Below, one piece after another: positions 17,333-24,049 of a stretch of 64,000 nt of DNA. Within the stretch, counting starts at the first letter, position 1; every line of letters begins with the position of its first letter. The position numbers and the translations under genes were made by a program. Source of the DNA: Neorhizobium alkalisoli (GTDB lineage Bacteria; Pseudomonadota; Alphaproteobacteria; Rhizobiales; Rhizobiaceae). The DNA is taken from the NCBI RefSeq assembly GCF_002968635.1, contig NZ_PVBN01000006.1, forward strand, positions 62,001 through 126,000, in the 5' to 3' direction. The notes under the pieces are model-generated. The model saw nothing but the letters and a program-made list of their open reading frames with translations. It was not told the DNA's origin and searched no databases.

Positions 17333-18094
17333 TCAGATTCCGAGGCCACCGGCTACATTAATGGTTTCACCGTTGATGTAACCCGCATGTGGTCCGGCGA
17401 GGAAAGAGATGGTTTCCGCCACTTCCTCGAGGGTTGCAATGCGACGGACCGGATGCATGTCCAGGATGGCGTCACGGTTCGGAAGCTCACCGGCAACGTC
17501 CGCGGCCATGTCCGTCGGCATGATTCCCGGCTGGACCACGTTCACAGTGATATTGCGCCGGCCAAGATCGCGGGCAATGCCCTTCGCGTATCCGGCGAGC
17601 GCCCACTTTGTTCCGGCGTAGTCGGCGACGCCGGGGAAGAGTACGTAGGAGCCGAGGAGTGAGCCGATGAAGATGATCCGGCCACCGTCGGTCAGCTTTT
17701 GCGCCGCCGCGCGGGTGTTGGCGATTGTGCCCATGACATTGACCTGCCACTGGCGATTATATGCCTCCCCGTCGAGCTCCGGATCGTCCACCATGTGACC
17801 CTGAACCGCTATGCCGGCGTTGTTCACGAGGATATCGAGCTTTCCGAATTCAGCAATCACTCGGTCGATCAGAGGCTTGGCGGAAGCAAGGTCCGCTTGA
17901 TCGCTCTTGACCGCGATCGCGCGGACACCCTTGGCCTTGAGCTTCTCGACAACGGCTTCCGCCTTGTCGGCCGAGGCAGCGTAGCTGATTGCAACGTCTG
18001 CTCCGTGATCGGCGAATGCTTCTGCAGTCGCGGCACCAAGGCCGCGTGAACCGCCGGTGATGAGGGCGACCTTCCCCTTGAGTATATTCGACAT
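17333..18094 (-). CDS. SDR-family oxidoreductase (FabG-like)
   Basis: A 253-residue classical short-chain dehydrogenase/reductase. It has the NAD(P)-binding TGGSRGLGAA motif at about residues 14-23, the NNAGI structural motif, the catalytic Ser in IGSLLGSYV and the YAGTK active-site motif, with the usual GGETINVAGG-like C-terminus (NGETINVAGGLGI). It is divergent from a TetR regulator and shares its promoter region with it, which suggests induction by a small molecule recognised by that regulator. The substrate is unknown. Confidence 0.9.
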   Translation of the reverse strand: MSNILKGKVALITGGSRGLGAATAEAFADHGADVAISYAASADKAEAVVEKLKAKGVRAIAVKSDQADLASAKPLIDRVIAEFGKLDILVNNAGIAVQGHMVDDPELDGEAYNRQWQVNVMGTIANTRAAAQKLTDGGRIIFIGSLLGSYVLFPGVADYAGTKWALAGYAKGIARDLGRRNITVNVVQPGIMPTDMAADVAGELPNRDAILDMHPVRRIATLEEVAETISFLAGPHAGYINGETINVAGGLGI

Positions 18095-18152
18095 GAGTAT
18101 CCTTTCTCTTCAACTGGGTTCCGCTCGATCCTTCGAGCAGCGCCGGATATCT

Positions 18153-18228
18153 TAATGAGCATTACGATAACGACCGGTATGAAATTTGACAGCGACGGTC
18201 AAGAGGTTTAATAACGATCATTATGAAA
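18153..18228. promoter_or_regulatory. Repeated TetR-type operator half sites
   Basis: The divergent promoter region holds a direct repeat, ATAACGACCGGTATGAAA (18167-18184) and ATAACGATCATTATGAAA (18211-18228), each with an ATAA-N6-TTAT-like dyad (the first imperfect). A third dyad, TAATGAGCATTA, is at 18153-18164. The 44-base repeat spacing is about four helical turns. These are likely binding sites for the TetR protein encoded just downstream. Confidence 0.5.
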
Positions 18229-18245
18229 AGGATTGAGTTGAGCTG

Positions 18246-18875
18246 ATGGGACGCCATCGCGAATTTGATGTGGAGAAGGCGCTCGACGCCGCGTTATGCG
18301 TCTTCTGGCGCAAGGGCTACGAGGGTGCTTCCTACGCTGACCTGACCGAGGCCGCCGGCGTCGAGAGACCAGCCCTCTATTCTGCATTCGGCAACAAGGA
18401 AGCGCTCTTTCGCAAAGTCCTGGTGCGCTACTATGAGCGATACCTGGATTACCTTCCGGTAGCGCTGAAGCTCCCGGCGGCACGGGACGTTGTCACGCAC
18501 CTCCTCTACAGCGCTGTCGACCTCAACACGCGTTATCCCGAACATACGGGGTGCCTGGGCATCAACGGTGTCCTGGCGGGATCGGATGAAGCTGAGCCTG
18601 TCCGGCAGGCCCTGATCGAGGCTCGCGCTGCTGCTGAGATGCAACTTCGTGAACGCCTTCAGCGAGCAAAGGCCGAGGGCGATTTGCCGGAGACAGCCAA
18701 ACCCGATGCCCTTGCCGCATTCATCCTGGCTGTGCTTCACGGCATGGCGGTGCAGGCGAAAGCAGGCTTCAGCCGCGACATGCTCGAGGCTGTCGCCGAG
18801 CAGGCGCTTTCCACCTGGCCCCAGCCAGTTTCGCATGAACATAGCCGAGACGTACAAAAACCCCGCCATCGCTGA
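18246..18875 (+). CDS. TetR-family transcriptional regulator
   Basis: A 209-residue regulator. The N-terminal TetR helix-turn-helix spans about residues 10-56 (ALCVFWRKGYEGASYADLTEAAGVERPALYSAFGNKEALF); the rest is the ligand-binding helical domain. It is divergent from the SDR oxidoreductase, the standard arrangement for a local repressor. The last residues (DVQKPRHR) are encoded within a hairpin that probably terminates the convergent transcript from the right. The ligand is unknown. Confidence 0.9.
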   Translation: MGRHREFDVEKALDAALCVFWRKGYEGASYADLTEAAGVERPALYSAFGNKEALFRKVLVRYYERYLDYLPVALKLPAARDVVTHLLYSAVDLNTRYPEHTGCLGINGVLAGSDEAEPVRQALIEARAAAEMQLRERLQRAKAEGDLPETAKPDALAAFILAVLHGMAVQAKAGFSRDMLEAVAEQALSTWPQPVSHEHSRDVQKPRHR

Positions 18876-18882
18876 CGGGGTT
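18856..18882 (-). terminator. Intrinsic terminator of the small secreted-protein gene, inside the tetR 3' end
   Basis: Arms AACCCCG (18859-18865) and CGGGGTT (18876-18882) with a 10-base loop. Read on the minus strand the stem is followed by a T run (TTTTTG). It serves the minus-strand gene ending at 18902. The TGA stop of the plus-strand TetR gene (18873-18875) lies in its loop. Confidence 0.7.
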
Positions 18883-18901
18883 CGACGAGTTCGACAGAGA
18901 C

Positions 18902-19240
18902 TTACTGATGAATGGTATAGGAGCCCATCGCGCAGAGATTCTGGCTATCTTCAAGATCCTCGAAGCCGGAGTCTTCGGTGAACTCGAAGCGCATGTCGTA
19001 CTTGCAGACATCGCGGCCGTCGCCGATGGTCACCTTTATGCTCTCGCCCGGGCCTAGCACATCCTCACCGAATACGTCTTCTTCCCAATCGCCGACGCCA
19101 ACCGGCGACGTATAGAAGCGCTCCAGCGTGCCCTTCGTCTTGTTCGTGAGCGTGAATACCAGATCCTCGGCACTGGATGCGCCGGCCGAAGCGAAGATGG
19201 CCACGAAAGCACCCGCGGCCGCATAGATAAACTTAGTCAA
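18902..19240 (-). CDS. Small secreted protein of unknown function
   Basis: A 112-residue protein with a clear Sec signal peptide (MTKFIYAAAGAFVAIFASAGASSA, cleavage before EDL). The mature part is acidic, with the block SPVGVGDWEEDVFGEDVLGPGES and two cysteines (in DVCKYD and NLCAMG) that could form a disulfide. Similar short periplasmic proteins occur widely in Rhizobiaceae without an assigned role. It is monocistronic, with its own terminator at 18856-18882. I see no catalytic motif. Confidence 0.8.
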   Translation of the reverse strand: MTKFIYAAAGAFVAIFASAGASSAEDLVFTLTNKTKGTLERFYTSPVGVGDWEEDVFGEDVLGPGESIKVTIGDGRDVCKYDMRFEFTEDSGFEDLEDSQNLCAMGSYTIHQ

Positions 19241-19387
19241 TTGAATATCCCCTCTACCCAGAATCGGGCAGAAATACTTCTAGCACAGGTATTAAAACCC
19301 ACAATATCGCCCTGAATTAACTATTAATCTTAAATTCAGAAGATCCATCCGACGTACACGCCCCCAATCCTGCGCATGGAGGTCTTA

Positions 19388-19951
19388 TCAGCCCTCGGGA
19401 CGGACTGAATCGGGATCGCGGACGAGAAGAAAGAAATAGCCCCCGCCGCCGCCCTGGATTTCCATCACCCCCACCAGTCGATGGTCATCGATCCTGCGGA
19501 AATGATCTGCAATCGGCTGTCGATCATAGACCATTGCCGCACTGGTCTTGCCTCTGTAATGCAGGGGCTTCAAAGACGCGACAGGCCCCCGCGCCCGCAG
19601 CGCTCTCTGCAGGTGGGTGAACCCGTTGCGGGCCATCCGGGTGCGGCCGAAATGGGCAGCAAGTTGAAGAACGAGCCTCAGCGGAAGCCCCCCGGGATCG
19701 AGCGGCGCCAATCTCTGGCGACCGATCTGGAACAGCAACGGGTCAGCGCGTAAGTCCGCGTTGAACCGCTTTCCATACCACCCAAGGTTTTCGAGAACCC
19801 CATCCAGCCGGTGCTGCGTGGGAATCGTATGTCCGCGCCACAGCCCGACAAGCCTCTCCGGCAATACCGGCTCGAGCCGGTCGAAAAAGGCGAAGGCGGC
19901 CTCCCGCGAAGCCTGAGGAAGCGGCAGGTCCGCATGCGTGATCGGCGGCAA
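19388..19951 (-). CDS. GXWXG/DUF4334 domain protein
   Basis: A 187-residue cytoplasmic protein. The N-terminal GXWXG module is visible as VGLWRGHTIPTQHRLDGVLENLGWYGKRF (about residues 35-63), and the C-terminal DUF4334 module as YRGKTSAAMVYDRQPIADHFR and HRLVGVMEI. The molecular role of this family is not known; a lipocalin-like fold is often suggested. The short upstream gene ends 3 bases before its start, so the two probably form one transcript. Confidence 0.75.
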   Translation of the reverse strand: MPPITHADLPLPQASREAAFAFFDRLEPVLPERLVGLWRGHTIPTQHRLDGVLENLGWYGKRFNADLRADPLLFQIGRQRLAPLDPGGLPLRLVLQLAAHFGRTRMARNGFTHLQRALRARGPVASLKPLHYRGKTSAAMVYDRQPIADHFRRIDDHRLVGVMEIQGGGGGYFFLLVRDPDSVRPEG

Positions 19952-19954
19952 GGT

Positions 19955-20179
19955 CTATTCCTCCCGGTCCTCCTCTTCCTCTGAGAGAAGGTCGACGAGT
20001 TCGGCAACCTTTCCGTTCGGAAGACGTCGGCCTTCGCCGATCAGCGCTTCGTCGCTATTGACCCAGGCCCATGCTTCGGCGAGCTCCTCCGCCTCGGCTC
20101 CGGTTGCAATGATCTCGGCAATCAGCGCCCGGTCAACAGGCCCAAGCACGGCGATGACGTCCTGCGAAGTTATTGTCAT
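19955..20179 (-). CDS. Short conserved-type acidic protein, function unknown
   Basis: A 74-residue protein from the ATG preceded by a GGAGGAAG ribosome-binding site (MTITSQDVIAVLGP). A GTG 14 codons upstream would extend it but has no such site. The protein is acidic, predicted helical, with a C-terminal SEEEEDREE tail. It sits directly before the DUF4334 gene on the same strand. I do not recognise the family. Confidence 0.6.
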   Translation of the reverse strand: MTITSQDVIAVLGPVDRALIAEIIATGAEAEELAEAWAWVNSDEALIGEGRRLPNGKVAELVDLLSEEEEDREE

Positions 20180-20291
20180 ATCTTCCTCCGTTCTTGTTAC
20201 CATCCAAGATCTGGATGACACTCGATATAGGAGGTCGCGTGACGAAGTCGAACCCGGCCGTCGTGAGGAAGAAGCTCTGGAACGGAGCCGG

Positions 20292-21107
20292 CTATTGGGC
20301 CAACGCCACCAGCCTTCCGCTCGATGGCTGGCGCAGGATATCCATACGCACGTCGTAAATGCGGACGAGTTCCTCCGGCGTCATGACGTCTTCCGGCGCG
20401 CCGTGGGCGATCAGGCGGCCCGAATGCAGGGCGACGATCTCGTCGCAGAACCGCGCCGCCATGTTCACGTCGTGCAACACGGTGATGATCGTGATCCCCT
20501 TGTCGCGGCACAGGTCATGGGCCAGCGAAAGAACGTCGAGCTGATGACCGATATCGAGGGCCGAAATAGGTTCGTCCAGCAGCAGACAGGCCGCATCCTG
20601 CGCGACCAGCATGGCAAGCCAGACACGCTGGCGTTCGCCGCCTGAAAGGCTGTCCACCATCCGCTCCGTAAACGGGGCGATGCCCGTAAGCTCTATCGCC
20701 TCCTCGACCTTCTGGCGGTCGGTCGGACTGAACCGGCCCAGTGCGCCGTGCCAGGGATAACGGCCAAGCGCCACGAGCTCCTTGACCAACATGCCAGGGG
20801 CTGCCGGCGTCCGTTGCGGAAGGTAGGCAAGCCGGCGCGCGAAGGCCCGCGAACCCCAGCTTTCCAGGGGTTTTCCCTCGAATTGGATGGTGCCGCCGCT
20901 CGATGCCTGCTGCCTGCCGATCAGCTTCAGGAGAGTCGACTTGCCGGAACCGTTGTGGCCAATCAGAGCAATGGATCTGCCGGCGGCAAGATCGATCGTC
21001 AGCGGATGCAGAAGGACGCGGCCCTGCACGGCAAAACTGACGTTTTTGAGCGACAGGAGCGGAGATTTTCCATCCGCGAGCTCTGGTTGCTTTGCATTGA
21101 GCGTCAT
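20292..21107 (-). CDS. fhuC: Ferric-siderophore ABC transporter ATPase FhuC
   Basis: A 271-residue ATPase of the FepC/FhuC group. It has Walker A GHNGSGKST, a Q-loop in LAYLPQRTPAAPG, the ELVALGRYPWHGALGR block typical of FhuC, signature LSGGERQR and Walker B LLLDEPISALD followed by a VLHDVNMAAR switch region. It would energise FhuB, encoded at the far end of the same locus. It is on the opposite strand from the rest of the uptake genes, separated by a divergent promoter with an IRO-like box at 21141-21155. Confidence 0.93.
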   Translation of the reverse strand: MTLNAKQPELADGKSPLLSLKNVSFAVQGRVLLHPLTIDLAAGRSIALIGHNGSGKSTLLKLIGRQQASSGGTIQFEGKPLESWGSRAFARRLAYLPQRTPAAPGMLVKELVALGRYPWHGALGRFSPTDRQKVEEAIELTGIAPFTERMVDSLSGGERQRVWLAMLVAQDAACLLLDEPISALDIGHQLDVLSLAHDLCRDKGITIITVLHDVNMAARFCDEIVALHSGRLIAHGAPEDVMTPEELVRIYDVRMDILRQPSSGRLVALAQ

Positions 21108-21140
21108 AAGGCACTATCCGTCCGGGCTTGTCTTCGAATA

Positions 21141-21155
21141 TGAGAAACGAACTCA
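21141..21155. promoter_or_regulatory. IRO-like (RirA-type) iron-responsive box, fhuC/ABC promoter
   Basis: TGAGAAACGAACTCA fits the rhizobial IRO consensus TGA-N9-TCA and extends to ATGAG-N7-CTCAT. It lies between fhuC and the divergent ABC protein gene, 33 bases from the fhuC start. A second, better dyad precedes the receptor gene. Repression by RirA when iron is plentiful is the expected effect. Confidence 0.6.
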
Positions 21156-21222
21156 TGTTTCGCGAATTTTCCCTCCCCGGTCAACCTGCTGCCGGACCTG
21201 GAGCCATTTCGAGAGTTTAAAA

Positions 21223-22965
21223 ATGGTACGCCGTTTCTTTTCATACTATCGGCCCTATCGCGGGCTTTTTATCCTTGATTTCGGTTGCGCCATCCTCTCC
21301 GGTCTCCTGGAACTCGGCTTTCCGATGGCGGTAAAGTTGTTCGTCGACCGGCTGCTTTTGAGCCAGGAATGGCTGCTGATCCTGTTGGCTTCCGCGGCCT
21401 TGCTCGTCGTTTATGCCGTCAATACGGGCCTGATGGCGGTCATCACCTACTGGGGACACATGCTCGGCATCAACATCGAAACGGACATGCGGCGGGCCGC
21501 CTTCAATCACCTTCAGAAACTGTCCTTCAGCTATTTCGATAACCAGAAAACAGGCCATATCGTCGGCCGGCTCACCAAGGATCTGGAGGAGATCGGCGAA
21601 GTTGCCCATCACGGGCCGGAAGACCTCTTCATTGCACTGATGACCTTTGCCGGCGCGCTGGTCCTGATGTTCTCGGTAAACGGGCAGCTTGCAGTGATGA
21701 CGGCGATCATCGTGCCGCTGACGGCCTGGGTTACCAGCCACTACGGCAGCCGGATGACCAATAACTTCCGCCGGCTCTTTGATCGGGTCGGAGACTTCAA
21801 CACGCGCATCGAGGAGAATGTCGGCGGCATCCGCGTCGTGCAGGCCTTCGCCAACGAACACTACGAGCGCACGCTCTTTGAACAGGACAACCAGAACTAC
21901 CGCCGCGTGAAGCTCGAAGCCTACCGGCTGATGGCGGCCAGCAGCTCGCTGAGCTATATGAGCATGCGGCTGACCCAGATGGTGGTCATGGTCGCCGGAG
22001 CCTATTTCGTGCTGTCGGGCGAACTGACCGCCGGTGGGTTCATCGGCTTTCTCCTGCTGGTCGGCGTGTTCTTCCGTCCGGTGGAGAAGATCAATTCCGT
22101 GATCGAGACCTACCCGAAGGGCATCGCCGGATTTCGCCGCTTCACCGAACTCATCGACACGGAACCGGATATTGCCGATGCCCCGGATGCTATCGAGGTC
22201 AACCATCTGAGGGGCGAGATCGCCTATGAGGGCGTCTCGTTCGGCTATAGCGCGGAAAAGCCCGTGCTCGAAGAGGTAAACCTGACGATCCGGGCAGGCG
22301 AGACGATTGCCTTCGTAGGTCCATCCGGTGCCGGCAAGACGACCGTCTGTTCGCTGCTGCCGCGCTTCTACGAGGTCGCCGCGGGCCGCATCACCGTCGA
22401 CGGCATCGATATCCGCAAGATGACCATGGTGTCGCTGCGTCAGCAGATCGGCATCGTACAGCAGGACGTTTTCCTGTTCGGCGGCACGATCCGCGAAAAC
22501 ATCGCCTATGGCAGGCTGGGCGCGAGTGAAAAGGAGATCCTCGAGGCGGCTCGCAAGGCGCGGCTCGAAGAGATGCTCGCAGGCCTGCCGGATGGCCTTG
22601 ATACGGTGATCGGCGAGCGCGGCGTCAAGCTCTCGGGGGGCCAGAAGCAGCGGGTAGCGATCGCCCGAATGTTCCTCAAGAACCCGCCGATCCTGATTCT
22701 CGACGAAGCAACCTCGGCGCTCGACACCGAGACCGAACGCGCCATTCAGCGTTCTCTCGCCGAGCTGTCGACAGGCCGGACGACGCTGATCATCGCGCAC
22801 CGGCTCGCGACCATCCAGGGTGCCGACCGGATCGTCGTGATCGACGGCAATGGCATCGTGGAACAGGGAACACACCAGGATCTGATCGCGCAACGCGGCC
22901 CCTACACCCGGCTGCACGCAGCGCAAGCGGCCGGATTGTCGGCCAGCCCATATCATACCGATTGA
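21223..22965 (+). CDS. Exporter-type ABC transporter (TMD-NBD half-transporter)
   Basis: A 580-residue protein, an N-terminal six-span ABC_membrane domain (MVRRFFSYYRPYRGLFILDF onward) fused to an ATPase domain with Walker A GPSGAGKTT, signature LSGGQKQRV, Walker B ILILDEATSALD and H-loop IIAHRLAT. The ATG at 21223 starts the family-like part; the frame is open upstream over the fhuC start but is not protein-like there. It works as a homodimer in MsbA/YbtPQ-like families. Within a siderophore locus it could export a siderophore, recycle it after iron release, or act in an IrtAB-like import step. Which of these applies is undetermined. Confidence 0.88.
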   Translation: MVRRFFSYYRPYRGLFILDFGCAILSGLLELGFPMAVKLFVDRLLLSQEWLLILLASAALLVVYAVNTGLMAVITYWGHMLGINIETDMRRAAFNHLQKLSFSYFDNQKTGHIVGRLTKDLEEIGEVAHHGPEDLFIALMTFAGALVLMFSVNGQLAVMTAIIVPLTAWVTSHYGSRMTNNFRRLFDRVGDFNTRIEENVGGIRVVQAFANEHYERTLFEQDNQNYRRVKLEAYRLMAASSSLSYMSMRLTQMVVMVAGAYFVLSGELTAGGFIGFLLLVGVFFRPVEKINSVIETYPKGIAGFRRFTELIDTEPDIADAPDAIEVNHLRGEIAYEGVSFGYSAEKPVLEEVNLTIRAGETIAFVGPSGAGKTTVCSLLPRFYEVAAGRITVDGIDIRKMTMVSLRQQIGIVQQDVFLFGGTIRENIAYGRLGASEKEILEAARKARLEEMLAGLPDGLDTVIGERGVKLSGGQKQRVAIARMFLKNPPILILDEATSALDTETERAIQRSLAELSTGRTTLIIAHRLATIQGADRIVVIDGNGIVEQGTHQDLIAQRGPYTRLHAAQAAGLSASPYHTD

Positions 22966-23021
22966 TGGCCCCTTAAAAACTTGATAAATCCATACATGTT
23001 TTTATCGCTTGGGATATCCAG

Positions 23022-23906
23022 ATGACATTCCAGCCACGAATGCAGAACAGGATCGAAGGTTTTTCTGTTCTTGGCGGGCTTCGTCGCCGCAATTGGAACG
23101 GCATAACCGCCGACCTCTGGGATGTGGAATGTGCATCTTACGCAGGCGGCTACTATGTCGCGCGCGATCCCCGGCTGTTCATCCTGCTCGATCATCGTGG
23201 CCGGGGCCGGCCGAGCGTCAAGCTTTCCCCCAAGGCGTCAGGATCACCGCAGGACAGACGCGAGAGCCCGATCTCCTATATTCCTGCCGACATGGATCTG
23301 TGGGTGGATATTACCGAAGTCCAGTATGTCCGCCACCTCGATATCCATTTCGATGCGGATGTGGTCAGCAAGCGGCTGATGGAGGATATCGATCCAAAGA
23401 AACTCAAGAATCCGCAGTTGCTCTTCTTCGACCAGAGGGTCATGGCGCTCGCCGAGCTCATAGCGGCGGAGATCGTCAACCCGGTCCCCCTGCACGACCT
23501 CTACGGCGACGGGCTGGCGCTGGCGCTGGTCATCGATGTTCTGAAGATGATGAAGACTCCGCCCCGCAAACGCGGCTCGCTTGCGTCCTGGCAACTGCGG
23601 CGCGCCACCGATTTCATCACCGCCAATTCCATGCGCAATATTCGCCTGCAGGAACTGGCGGATCTGACCGGCCTGTCGCAATCGCATTTCAGCCATTCCT
23701 TCAAGGCTTCCACCGGTATGGCGCCCCACGAATGGCAGATGAGCGTCCGCCTCGACCGCGCCAAAGAACTGCTCCTGGCCGACGATCAGCCCCTGACCTC
23801 CGTTGCCGTCGAGGCCGGTTTCTCCGATCAAGCGCATTTCACGCGCGCTTTTCGCAAGCACGTCGGCGCCACGCCGGCGCGCTGGAAGAAAGCTCGGCAG
23901 GCGTAA
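23022..23906 (+). CDS. AraC-family regulator of siderophore uptake
   Basis: A 294-residue regulator with an N-terminal ligand domain and a C-terminal AraC double helix-turn-helix (about residues 195-290). The HTH parts are RLQELADLTGLSQSHFSHSFKAS and PLTSVAVEAGFSDQAHFTRAFRKH. AraC proteins at siderophore loci sense the ferric siderophore and activate the cognate receptor gene. It lies between the ABC protein and the TonB-dependent receptor on the same strand. A longer open frame overlaps it in another phase but lacks protein-like features. Confidence 0.88.
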   Translation: MTFQPRMQNRIEGFSVLGGLRRRNWNGITADLWDVECASYAGGYYVARDPRLFILLDHRGRGRPSVKLSPKASGSPQDRRESPISYIPADMDLWVDITEVQYVRHLDIHFDADVVSKRLMEDIDPKKLKNPQLLFFDQRVMALAELIAAEIVNPVPLHDLYGDGLALALVIDVLKMMKTPPRKRGSLASWQLRRATDFITANSMRNIRLQELADLTGLSQSHFSHSFKASTGMAPHEWQMSVRLDRAKELLLADDQPLTSVAVEAGFSDQAHFTRAFRKHVGATPARWKKARQA

Positions 23907-23992
23907 TTTCTTGCAAAGATCTGCTCGCGCCTTCGAAATTTGCCCAAAATCGTTCAATTCCTGCAGACCGAACCAAGCCCAAAAAATAAAAT

Positions 23993-24007
23993 TGAGTTAA
24001 TTACTCA
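23993..24007. promoter_or_regulatory. IRO-like (RirA-type) box upstream of the receptor
   Basis: TGAGTTAATTACTCA, matching TGA-N9-TCA with 5-base perfect arms TGAGT and ACTCA. It is 43 bases before the receptor start, in a local AT-rich stretch. Iron-dependent repression of the receptor-fhuDB transcript is inferred. Confidence 0.65.
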
Positions 24008-24049
24008 CGTTATTGCAGTGCCGCATTCGGGGGCGGCCAATAGGAAATC

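Noticed and set aside
20887..21222. N-terminal extension of the ABC exporter overlapping the fhuC start
   Set aside because: The extension would run antisense through fhuC and across the IRO box, and the family-like sequence begins at the ATG at 21223.
23009..23989. A 326-codon frame overlapping the AraC gene in another phase
   Set aside because: The AraC frame has clear double helix-turn-helix motifs; the alternative is Arg/Pro/Ala-rich noise.
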